Source of the DNA: Paenibacillus abyssi
GTDB lineage: Bacteria; Bacillota; Bacilli; Paenibacillales; Paenibacillaceae
Direction of reading: 5' to 3'
NCBI RefSeq assembly: GCF_014640295.1
Contig: NZ_BMGR01000004.1
Location: 124,001 to 188,000, forward strand
DNA: 64,000 nt
Shown here: positions 41,790 through 49,498 of the stretch, piece by piece
How positions within the stretch are numbered: the stretch's first letter is position 1
How the letters are laid out: each line of letters starts with the position of its first letter
Notes under the pieces: model-generated
Database searches by the model: none
Seen by the model: the letters and a program-made list of their open reading frames with translations, nothing else
Told to the model about the DNA's origin: nothing
Translations under genes and position numbers: made by a program

Positions 41790-42734
41790 TTACTGATATT
41801 TCCGCAGCTCCCCGATCATCCGCTCTTTCTCAAGCTCCAGGCCAATGATGTCTTTGATTTGGTCCAAATTTCGTCTCGCCTTCTTTTTGCGTATCAATAT
41901 ATACAGCTTGGTAAAAAGCCGATGGGGAAACAGTGCATCCATGTAATAAATCTGCTCGTATCGTTTACCCTGGGGATATCTTGAAAAATACGTTTCATAG
42001 TAGGAGGATAAAATAATATCCGGCATGATAAACCGAAGATCTTTGACCGGCGAGTCGATACCGGAACGCTCAAAATCGATAATCCACAGCTTTCCTTTTT
42101 TTGATTTCAATACATTGGAACTGTAGAAATCCCCGTGCGTCAGCAGATTTTTCCGGTTAACCTCGTCGATATGCTCATCAAGCAGCGTTGCTCGCTTGGA
42201 TATCGATATACATTTTTCCGCCATATTTATGCAATGACGCATATCCCTTGGCAGAGCATATTTTCCCATCCACATTTTCAAGCAGCGCAATTTATATTCG
42301 TATTCTGCGATCCAATCGCTCTTATGTTCTACTTGTACTAACTTGGAACGGTACATAGAAAGCGATCGGGGTAAAACCGCCTCCCTGTGGAAATCACCGA
42401 TGATTTTCGTACGCTCTTTAATCGATGCCGTGCTGCCTTTGACGTACTCGGTTAGAAAGTAATGATATGATTGGTCTTCTACAAATACTTCTTTATTGAT
42501 CGTTGGAATAACGGCAGGAGTAGGCAGTCCTTTTTGAGATAGTTCGTGTTGAAGCAGGATGGAAAAAATCGGAGCCTTGCGGTGCTTCTTACTGCACTTC
42601 AAAACATATTTATTATGATCGACAGTTACTTTCCATACGGATTTGTCCGGTTCATTCTGTAGCCACCTGATCCTGGGCTGCTTATTGCCAAAGTACAATT
42701 TCAAAACCGCCATCGCTTTTTCTTCGGACGACAT
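41790..42734 (-). CDS. CotS-like spore coat kinase homologue
   Basis: 314 residues. Protein-kinase-like fold of the aminoglycoside phosphotransferase/CotS group. Lys in YVLKCSKKH (ATP site), the catalytic loop LTHGDFYSSNVL and the metal-binding Asp in WIIDFERSG are all present, so the protein may be catalytically active. CotS, YtaA and YutH are coat-associated proteins of Bacillus spores. It follows a GT2 gene by 17 bp and likely shares its promoter. The substrate is unknown; a sugar or coat polypeptide is possible. Confidence 0.8.
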   Translation of the reverse strand: MSSEEKAMAVLKLYFGNKQPRIRWLQNEPDKSVWKVTVDHNKYVLKCSKKHRKAPIFSILLQHELSQKGLPTPAVIPTINKEVFVEDQSYHYFLTEYVKGSTASIKERTKIIGDFHREAVLPRSLSMYRSKLVQVEHKSDWIAEYEYKLRCLKMWMGKYALPRDMRHCINMAEKCISISKRATLLDEHIDEVNRKNLLTHGDFYSSNVLKSKKGKLWIIDFERSGIDSPVKDLRFIMPDIILSSYYETYFSRYPQGKRYEQIYYMDALFPHRLFTKLYILIRKKKARRNLDQIKDIIGLELEKERMIGELRKYQ

Positions 42735-42751
42735 CTTCTTCCCCCCATCGT

Positions 42752-43447
42752 CTATGAAAAGCTTTTGGTTATGATCGGGATATAGTTTCTTGTACGTTCA
42801 ATTAATTTGCATCTTGCCATGTATTCTTCTGTACTTGTTTTTTGGGTATGTGATTTAATATTTTCTCTCCTGAAGCAAACATAATTATGCTTTGAAACGG
42901 AATAAATTTTAAAGCCGTTTCGCTTACAACGCCTTAAAAAGTCTGAATCACTGCCGTTCTGTTGGTCTTCATCGAACTGCACTTTGTCCCATACCTCCCT
43001 TTTGAAAACTAATGTGCCTCCCTTTACCTTGCTGCGATGCCTGTATTCGCCGCCCTCCCTAAATAACATCAGCGCTTTTTTCCCTTCAAAATAAATGTAG
43101 GAGGTGTGCTTGCCAACCACGGGAACTTTCAGCTTTTTAATCGTGTCTACAGATTCTGTTAAATAGTCCGGCGCATAGTAATCGTCATCGTCAAATTTTG
43201 CAATAATATCATACTTTGCCTTCTTAATGCCGTAATTCAAGCATTTGCCCAGTTTCTCATTCTCGGAAACCTGATATACTCTGATATTTTTGTACTCTTT
43301 CGCTTTTCTTTTCCATTTTTTAAGGTCCATGTTATCCCGATTCAAGACAATAATCATTTCTTTTTTTTTAACACTTTGGCGCTCGTAATTGCTAAATATA
43401 TTTTCCATAAAGGAATTTCTCATCGTACAGCAGATGATGGAAACCAT
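42752..43447 (-). CDS. GT2 family glycosyltransferase
   Basis: 231 residues. GT-A, GT2 domain: MVSIICCTMRNSFMENIF at the N-terminus, MIIVLNRDNMDLKKW, LGKCLNYGIKKAKYDIIAKF in part and the metal site FDDDDYYAPDYL; a C-terminal GSDSDFLRRCKRNGFKIY segment completes the fold. Start at the ATG 43447 behind GGAGAGGG; the ATG at 43498 has no ribosome site. Codon use is AT-richer than its neighbours, as is the CotS-like gene. Upstream on its strand a perfect CATACGTTA -10 occurs, but I found no -35 AC at the right distance. Confidence 0.82.
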   Translation of the reverse strand: MVSIICCTMRNSFMENIFSNYERQSVKKKEMIIVLNRDNMDLKKWKRKAKEYKNIRVYQVSENEKLGKCLNYGIKKAKYDIIAKFDDDDYYAPDYLTESVDTIKKLKVPVVGKHTSYIYFEGKKALMLFREGGEYRHRSKVKGGTLVFKREVWDKVQFDEDQQNGSDSDFLRRCKRNGFKIYSVSKHNYVCFRRENIKSHTQKTSTEEYMARCKLIERTRNYIPIITKSFS

Positions 43448-43559
43448 TGTGAACCCTCTCCTTCGTTTTACAAAATACAGAAGCGTCGTTTTCTTCATTT
43501 ATTAACGTATGATTCACGTTTTTACAAAGAAACGGCGATTACCTTAGACACTTTATCCA

Positions 43560-43588
43560 TACCAACAATACATTTTCATCATAGATTG
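43560..43588 (+). promoter_or_regulatory. Sigma-K-like promoter of the rightward sugar-nucleotide operon
   Basis: TACC (43560-43563), exactly 16 bp, CATAGATTG (43580-43588). It matches mACm at AC and C and CATAnnnTA except for the final A. The start point would be about 33 nt before the GTG at 43628. Confidence 0.5.
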
Positions 43589-43627
43589 AAGGTAAAGATT
43601 TATATTGTAAAAAAAAGGAGATGCGCT

Positions 43628-44620
43628 GTGAAGGGACTTATCCTTTGTGCCGGAAAAGGCACCCGACTCTATCCGTTAACCCGCTCCTATCCAAAAACAC
43701 TTATTCCGGTAGCTAATATTCCAATTTTACAAACCTGCATAGAGAAGTTAACCGAACAAAACATAACCGATATCGGGATCGTTATTTCCCCGTCGCAGGA
43801 ACGCATCATGAAGGACCATATCGGAACCGGTGAACAATGGGGGCTTAAGCTCACTTATATTTATCAGCATGAACCCAAAGGGATCGCAGATGCAGTGAAG
43901 CAAGCGGAAGGATATATAAACAAGGATTCTTTTCTGCTGTTATTAGGCGACAACTTAATTACCGATTCTCTGGCCAAGCTAATGCTGCCCGTTACATCGC
44001 AAATCAGCTATGCCTCTTTAATGCTGACAAAGGTGGATAATCCGCACGGATACGGGATCGCTGAAATTTCAGATCATCGCATTGTTCATTTGGAAGAGAA
44101 ACCGCTCCTCCCCAGATCCAACCTGGCCGTGCTCGGCGCCTACGCGTTTCATCCGTTGATTTTCAAAGCAATAGCTGCCATTACTCCCTCTAAGAGAGGA
44201 GAATACGAGATTACGGATGCGATTCAGTGGCTCATTAATCAAGGTCACCCCGTGCCTTACCATATTACGGAAAAACAGAACAGCGATATCGGTACGCTGG
44301 AGCGCTGGCTGGAAGCCAACCGATGGATGCTTGAAGAGATGAGCCCTACCCATCGCATTCATGAAACCTGTCAACTGGACAATTGCGATATCATTCCCCC
44401 TGTGGCCATCGCACAGGGATGCAGATTGAAAGATTGCGTTATTGGACCCTATGTATCGATCGGTGCCGACACCAATATCGAAGGATGCCATATTGAGAAC
44501 AGCATTCTGCTGAACCAAACGCAATTAAAAAATATTCCTTATCTTATAAAGGATACGGTTGTCGGGTTTCAGTCCGTTGTAGCGGGCTTACAATCAAGAG
44601 GGACGGTGACAGACCAGTGA
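43628..44620 (+). CDS. Long-form glucose-1-phosphate thymidylyltransferase (StrD/RffH-like with beta-helix tail)
   Basis: 330 residues. N-terminal nucleotidyltransferase: LCAGKGTRLYPLTRSYPKTL, LLGDNLITDS and EEKPLLPRSNLAVLGAYAF. A C-terminal hexapeptide-repeat extension follows (about 245-330: CQLDNCDIIPPVAIAQGC and so on), as in long RmlA forms of actinobacterial sugar pathways. I chose the GTG at 43628 because AAAGGAG lies 7-8 nt before it and the protein then begins exactly at the family motif; the longer frame upstream is not coding. GTGA overlap couples it to the dehydrogenase. It may make dTDP- or UDP-glucose for that enzyme. Confidence 0.88.
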   Translation: MKGLILCAGKGTRLYPLTRSYPKTLIPVANIPILQTCIEKLTEQNITDIGIVISPSQERIMKDHIGTGEQWGLKLTYIYQHEPKGIADAVKQAEGYINKDSFLLLLGDNLITDSLAKLMLPVTSQISYASLMLTKVDNPHGYGIAEISDHRIVHLEEKPLLPRSNLAVLGAYAFHPLIFKAIAAITPSKRGEYEITDAIQWLINQGHPVPYHITEKQNSDIGTLERWLEANRWMLEEMSPTHRIHETCQLDNCDIIPPVAIAQGCRLKDCVIGPYVSIGADTNIEGCHIENSILLNQTQLKNIPYLIKDTVVGFQSVVAGLQSRGTVTDQ

Positions 44621-45912
44621 GCATCTTGGTAGTAGGTACGGGGTATGTGGGAACAACTACCGCTCTGGTATTGGCGGAATTAGGATGGCGTGTTACGGGG
44701 CTTGATACCGACGATTCCAAGATTAAGCTATTGCAACAAGGCTCGCTGCCTTTTTATGAAGACGGCTTGGAAGCGCTGCTGAAGAAGCATCTGCAATCAG
44801 GAAACATCCGTTTTACGACAAAGACAGTCAAGGCAATCGAACAATCCGACCTGATCTTTATCTGTGTGGGAACGCCTTCCCAGCAGGACGGCAGCGCCGA
44901 CCTCCGCTATGTGAAGCAGGTGGCGATGGACATCGGCAGACATATGAACGGGTACAAGCTGATCGTTAACAAAAGCACGGTTCCTGTCGGCACGCAGGAG
45001 AAAGTGACCCGTTGGGTCCTCGAAGCGCAAACGCGCACCCATCCATTCGATGTCGCTTCAAATCCAGAGTTTTTGCGTGAAGGAAAAGCCTTGCCGGATG
45101 CCATGTATCCTGACCGTGTCGTTATCGGAGCGAGCAGCGATCATGCGGCAAAGCTGCTTAAGGCGCTGTATCAGTCACTGAAGTGCCCTGTTGTCATCAC
45201 AACACCGAAAACAGCGGAGTTAATCAAATACGCTGCGAATGCTTTTTTGGCGACCAAGGTTTCGTATATCAATGAATTGGCCAAACTTTGCGACAAGCTG
45301 GGAATCAATGTGAAGGAAGTTGCGCAGGGAATCGGACTCGACCCGAGAATCGGCTCAAGTTTTCTACAGGCAGGCATTGGATACGGTGGCTCATGCTTTC
45401 CCAAGGATGTATCCGCATTGCTCCAAACTGCAAATGAACATGATACCGAGCTGCGATTATTGGAGCAGGTCATCTCCATAAACCGGGCTCAACATCAGCA
45501 TTTGCTCCATAAGGCCAGACAGCGGCTGGGAACGCTTGTCCATAAAAAAATTGCCGTATTAGGCCTGGCGTTTAAACCGGATACCGACGATATCAGGGAG
45601 GCGCCTGCCGTCAATATTATTAAGAGCCTGCTTGATGAAAAAGCGATTGTAAGCGTCCATGATCCGGTAGCAAAGCTTCCGCCGGAGCTTGTTCACGTTT
45701 CGGTTACCCCCTGCAATACCCCGGAACAAGCGCTCTATGGGGCGGATGCCGTTTTTATCTGTACGGAATGGAAAAGCTATCAGCATATCGACTGGGAGCG
45801 GATAAAGCGATACATGAACGACCCCAACATATTTGATGGAAGAAATATGCTTGATGCCCGGTTAATGGCGGCGATAGGCTTTCATTATCAAGGGATCGGG
45901 TATCAATGTTAA
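44617..45912 (+). CDS. UDP-glucose/GDP-mannose dehydrogenase family protein (second copy)
   Basis: 431 residues. NAD-dependent NDP-sugar 6-dehydrogenase: GTGYVG at 7-12, KYAANAFLATKVSYINELA, catalytic Cys260 in GGSCFPKD, and DDIREAPAVNII in the UDP-binding domain. Probably UDP-glucose 6-dehydrogenase, like the copy at 6.5 kb, from which it differs at many positions. Starts at GTG overlapping the previous stop. Being behind a sigma-K-like promoter, it may serve the spore glycan, whereas the other copy serves the vegetative exopolysaccharide (inference). Confidence 0.9.
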   Translation: MSILVVGTGYVGTTTALVLAELGWRVTGLDTDDSKIKLLQQGSLPFYEDGLEALLKKHLQSGNIRFTTKTVKAIEQSDLIFICVGTPSQQDGSADLRYVKQVAMDIGRHMNGYKLIVNKSTVPVGTQEKVTRWVLEAQTRTHPFDVASNPEFLREGKALPDAMYPDRVVIGASSDHAAKLLKALYQSLKCPVVITTPKTAELIKYAANAFLATKVSYINELAKLCDKLGINVKEVAQGIGLDPRIGSSFLQAGIGYGGSCFPKDVSALLQTANEHDTELRLLEQVISINRAQHQHLLHKARQRLGTLVHKKIAVLGLAFKPDTDDIREAPAVNIIKSLLDEKAIVSVHDPVAKLPPELVHVSVTPCNTPEQALYGADAVFICTEWKSYQHIDWERIKRYMNDPNIFDGRNMLDARLMAAIGFHYQGIGYQC

Positions 45913-45935
45913 ATCGAACAGAAGGAGGGGCATAT

Positions 45936-46826
45936 TTGGCAGATGTAATGAAAACTCCCGAAGCGCTATTAACGATAAAGGAACACCTGAGAAAGGTTGA
46001 AGTGCATCTGAACCAATTGAATAGGGATGACATGATTCACCCTGAAAAAGAGAAGCATCCAAGCGAAATTGTATTTGCGATTTCGCTTAAAAGCAAAACC
46101 GTTTCAAAAGATTGGGATAATGTCCAAGCCAGCCTGGCAAAAACGCTTCGTTCGATATTAAGAAGCACAGATCAACATTTTCGTATTATTATTGCAGGAC
46201 ATGAGATGCCAAAAATCAGGGAGCTTCGGAATAAACGCGTAACCTGGTTGCCGGTAGATTTCCCACCGCCAAAGGCGCCTAAAGATTTCAGCAAGGACAA
46301 AATGCGCAAGCGCAAGGAAATCGGCGTGTATTTAAGAAAAGCGAGGTTTACAGGCTACTTCATGCCGCTTGATGCCGATGATTGGATTCATCATCGTTTT
46401 GTAGAATATATACGCTCACAGCCTTATTCGGAGGCTTTTATTATAAAAAAGGGCTGCATGGTCAATTTAGTGCGCAAAGAAGTCTGGCTGCGAAAGCACC
46501 GGTTCTATATCGGCTGTGGCAGCAGTGCTGTTTTTCACTTCAAGCATCACGATTTCCCCAGAACCACGGAGCGGGATGATGTACGAAGAAAGCTGTTCAG
46601 ATTAGCGCTCAAACCCCATTCTAATATAGATGAGCATCTGGAGGAGGCAGACAGGCGTTATGTAATGGTAGAACTGCCATTAGTAACCTGGGTGCTTGGA
46701 CACGGAGATAACACCAGTGTGCTGCAAGGAAAAAAAGATGATGGCGTGTCAGCAAAACACTATGGGACAAGTGGAGAAAAACTCACAGGGCGCTTTTATC
46801 GTTATTTTAAAGTAAACAAATTGTAA
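45936..46826 (+). CDS. Putative GT2-like glycosyltransferase
   Basis: 296 residues. Divergent GT-A type glycosyltransferase: IVFAISLKSKTVSKDWDNV, SLAKTLRSILRSTDQHFRIIIAG, and the acidic metal site MPLDADDWIHHRFVEY are the recognisable parts. I place the start at the TTG at 45936 because AAGGAGG lies 7 nt before it; the ATG at 45906 overlaps the previous gene and has no ribosome site. Last gene of the rightward sugar-nucleotide operon, followed by a terminator. The acceptor is unknown. Confidence 0.7.
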   Translation: MADVMKTPEALLTIKEHLRKVEVHLNQLNRDDMIHPEKEKHPSEIVFAISLKSKTVSKDWDNVQASLAKTLRSILRSTDQHFRIIIAGHEMPKIRELRNKRVTWLPVDFPPPKAPKDFSKDKMRKRKEIGVYLRKARFTGYFMPLDADDWIHHRFVEYIRSQPYSEAFIIKKGCMVNLVRKEVWLRKHRFYIGCGSSAVFHFKHHDFPRTTERDDVRRKLFRLALKPHSNIDEHLEEADRRYVMVELPLVTWVLGHGDNTSVLQGKKDDGVSAKHYGTSGEKLTGRFYRYFKVNKL

Positions 46827-46869
46827 TTCGACTGCGCAGTGAATGCGGTAAAACCAAAGCTTTTAAGAG

Positions 46870-46920
46870 AAGGGGCTATCCCATCGTCATCATCGATGAC
46901 TTTTGGAACGCCCCCTTTTT
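46870..46920. terminator. Terminator between convergent operons
   Basis: AAGGGGC (46870-46876) pairs with GCCCCCTT (46910-46917) around an inner hairpin GTCAT-CATCG-ATGAC, followed by TTTTT on the plus strand. It is strong for the rightward operon and may also stop the leftward GNAT transcript. Confidence 0.65.
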
Positions 46921-46940
46921 GCGTGGTACAATGCTTTCGC

Positions 46941-47519
46941 TTAATCCGCTTCCAGCAGCAGCCGCTCTGCCAACGCAGCAGGCCGCTCCAGCCTTTGCTG
47001 GATCGAAGGCCAATCCTCTTTCATTACCGTATGAATGACGACGTCATAGGCAGTGCCATGGATCGTGAGGCCTCCCTTCTCGATTCCTGTGCGGGCCAAC
47101 CCGCAGTTATCGTGAAAAGAGACAACGCTCGCATTATCGATCACCGTATTGGAGTATACGCTGGATAATCCCAGCAGATCAAAAGCAACGTGAAAAATAA
47201 GCCATACACTGGCTGGGGCGGCCGGAACCGAAGGGGAAACCACCCATCTGCCCCAATTCCCGGCATCGTTTGCGATATCATAAATTGCAATCGTTCCTAC
47301 AGGCTTTCCCGTGAGCAGCTCGATGCAAAAGTAATAGTCGCCGTCCCTTTGGAAATACTGTTCCAACCATGACTGATGTACGGAGAACCGGGAATCGAGC
47401 TCCCCGATATATTTGGACAATTCCGGCGATCTTCTGATTTGGTATATAAAATCGGCATCATCCATCTTGATCGGCCGCAGCCGGATCCCAAAGCGCTCCA
47501 CAACGATATGATGGTTCAT
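46941..47519 (-). CDS. GNAT family acetyltransferase
   Basis: 192 residues. RimJ/RimL-like GNAT fold: IRLRPIKMDDADFIYQIR at the N-terminus, the TGKPVGTIAIYDI strand, and FDLLGLSSVYSNTVIDNASVV, which ends in the usual position of motif B. The acetyl-CoA loop (RWVVSPSVPAAPAS) lacks the ordinary Q/RxxGxG/A pattern, so it may use another acyl donor. It is coupled by ATGA to the acyl carrier protein gene, and I infer that it transfers an ACP-bound acyl group onto an amino-sugar. Confidence 0.75.
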   Translation of the reverse strand: MNHHIVVERFGIRLRPIKMDDADFIYQIRRSPELSKYIGELDSRFSVHQSWLEQYFQRDGDYYFCIELLTGKPVGTIAIYDIANDAGNWGRWVVSPSVPAAPASVWLIFHVAFDLLGLSSVYSNTVIDNASVVSFHDNCGLARTGIEKGGLTIHGTAYDVVIHTVMKEDWPSIQQRLERPAALAERLLLEAD

Positions 47520-47749
47520 AACTTCACTCCTATGATCTTAATAAGATCATCCAGGCTTTGGATTCCCGCTACCTCGCGGATTGAAAACCGTACTTGAAAC
47601 TGTTCTTCAAGCCGAAGAATGAGCTCCATATGCTTTAATGAATCCCAGTTAGGCATTCCCTGCCGCGTCGGATTGTCTTGCGGTACAAATTCTGCGTTCA
47701 GCACCTCCGATAAGATCGAGGCGATACGGGTGTGCAGCTCTTTGTTCAT
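47516..47749 (-). CDS. Acyl carrier protein
   Basis: 77 residues. The phosphopantetheine attachment site is Ser37 in NWDSLKHMELILRLEEQF, with the usual four-helix ACP pattern around it. It is not the fatty-acid AcpP (no DSLDTVE motif) but a specialised ACP of the FkbH type. ATGA overlaps with both fkbH-like and GNAT genes imply one translationally coupled cassette. Activation would need a phosphopantetheinyl transferase encoded elsewhere. Confidence 0.9.
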   Translation of the reverse strand: MNKELHTRIASILSEVLNAEFVPQDNPTRQGMPNWDSLKHMELILRLEEQFQVRFSIREVAGIQSLDDLIKIIGVKL

Positions 47750-49458
47750 TCGATCACCTCCACCTCAGCAGGATGTTCCATACATGATGCTTTGACCAGG
47801 GAGAGCAAATACTCAGCCGAGACATCTTCAGAAGAAGCCGTAACAAAACGCTTCAACCAGTCAACAGCAGGGCCGTTCCGGGAACCTTCAACCGTATCTA
47901 TACCCAGCTCCTTGACGCCAAGCGCAACTAATTTATCCAACACAACGGCAAATGACACCGTCTCAATCTCACGGCCAAGCGCCCTGCAGCTGAAAAGCGT
48001 TTCAAGGATACGGGCCTTCCCGCCTTCCAGCCGGCATACAAAAGCTCCGATGATCCCGCTGTCGGATAATAGATCTGATAGACGAACGGTAATCGTTAAA
48101 TAGCCCGTTGTATCCATCGCTTGTTTTGCTTCTACTTCCGTCATGCGGCGCAAAGCCAGATTAAATTGATTCGTTTTACGGCTCAGATCGAACAATCGTC
48201 CGGCATGGGACGGCTCGTTAACATACAAGGTTATTTTCATCTGCAGGCTTTTCAAATACGACGCGTAGTCGTTAGCGTCCTTCCGCAGTGTTTCCCGCAT
48301 TTGATTCGCCTGGATATCAGCTGTTCTCGAGGAAGCTTCTTTATCCGAATGAAGCTGATACAGCCCCGGGTAATACGATATTTTGGCCATTGTACCGCTC
48401 CCGTTACTGTCCGCTTGCAGCAGATGCACGCCAGGCAGCGCCCCCGCCATTTTCAACAGCTCAGCCGGGTTATCGTCAATAAATAGGAATGCGGAAGGGT
48501 CAATGTTCAGCCGCTGCGCCAACAGAGTCATATTTTCCGCTTTTGGCTGCCAATTTGCGCAGACCGCAGCAAAATCGGTCCATTTTAGCGGAAAATCATC
48601 CCGGCTTTCAAATAAAGCCCTCACATCCTGCTCTTCGTTGCGGCTGCAAACCGTTAACATCATTCCAGAGTGCTTAAGCCTTAACAGCAGCCGCTGCAAT
48701 TCATAATGCCCCTCGGAGAGGATCACCCCGTCACCGCCATCCTCCCCCAAAACGCCGCTGTACAGCGTATCATCCAGATCCAGAGCTATCGCTTTAAGCC
48801 GGGGATGAAACACAGCGGGAAGCAGGTGAACCGCCAAATGGCGGGCAACCAGGATGGTCGCTTGATCTGAAAAAGGATAACTGCTTAACTCTTCATTTCT
48901 GCGATCGTACAATGATCCTGTCCACTCATACGCAAGTCCGGCCACATCAATCAATACACAGCCGGGCGTTTTCTCGATCCGGTCGGACAACTCCACATTC
49001 AATCTGCGAATCCACCCGCGGTCGCTCACAGAGGAGCTGAACAGCATCCCGCCTGGCTCCAGCGACTCCGGCCAATTATTCACCCCGATCGTTTTGTCCG
49101 TTCCGCCGCGCAATTGTTGAATACGTCTCATGATCCAATCTGCGGCTTCCCGCGCTGTCATCGATTTGCGATAGATACGCCAATCCAGCCACATGATATA
49201 CATATCCGCTTGCTGATCTCCGCCAAGCTGAGGCAAGGCGGCATCATAATCGGAATAGTTGAACCGGACATCCGCTCCCCATAGTCCGCAAAAAGGCGGC
49301 ATTACATTCGCGATAAACTCAAAAGGCATCGTTCTGTCTACTCTAACCTCGAATGTCCTCCGGACAATAAGCTTTGGGCTTTTGGCGATTCGTTCTCTGG
49401 TGGGAAGAGAGCAGAGCAGAGCATCTGTCAACTTCAGATAGTCCAATACGGCATTCAT
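47746..49458 (-). CDS. FkbH-like HAD-IIIC protein
   Basis: 570 residues. Residues about 1-215 form an N-terminal SGNH-like domain. A HAD domain begins at 222 with the nucleophile motif DLDDTLYSG (Asp227, Asp229), followed by LLLRLKHSGMMLTVCSRNEEQDV and FLFIDDNPAE, and a C-terminal GNAT-like part (ESKLS-type region NQFNLALRRMTE, DSGIIGAFVCRL). FkbH enzymes load a three-carbon glyceryl unit from 1,3-bisphosphoglycerate onto an ACP. Here the ACP and a possible transferase follow immediately. AAAAGGAGGGGAGG precedes the ATG. Probably makes a glyceroyl- or lactoyl-type decoration of an amino-sugar (inference). Confidence 0.88.
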   Translation of the reverse strand: MNAVLDYLKLTDALLCSLPTRERIAKSPKLIVRRTFEVRVDRTMPFEFIANVMPPFCGLWGADVRFNYSDYDAALPQLGGDQQADMYIMWLDWRIYRKSMTAREAADWIMRRIQQLRGGTDKTIGVNNWPESLEPGGMLFSSSVSDRGWIRRLNVELSDRIEKTPGCVLIDVAGLAYEWTGSLYDRRNEELSSYPFSDQATILVARHLAVHLLPAVFHPRLKAIALDLDDTLYSGVLGEDGGDGVILSEGHYELQRLLLRLKHSGMMLTVCSRNEEQDVRALFESRDDFPLKWTDFAAVCANWQPKAENMTLLAQRLNIDPSAFLFIDDNPAELLKMAGALPGVHLLQADSNGSGTMAKISYYPGLYQLHSDKEASSRTADIQANQMRETLRKDANDYASYLKSLQMKITLYVNEPSHAGRLFDLSRKTNQFNLALRRMTEVEAKQAMDTTGYLTITVRLSDLLSDSGIIGAFVCRLEGGKARILETLFSCRALGREIETVSFAVVLDKLVALGVKELGIDTVEGSRNGPAVDWLKRFVTASSEDVSAEYLLSLVKASCMEHPAEVEVIE

Positions 49459-49498
49459 TGCAGTCCTCCCCTCCTTTTCATCTTGTCCTTGGTCTGGT

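Noticed and set aside
43448-43560. Sigma-K promoter for the leftward GT2/CotS-like pair
   Set aside because: CATACGTTA is a perfect -10, but no AC lies 15-17 bp upstream, so I mention it only in the gene entry.
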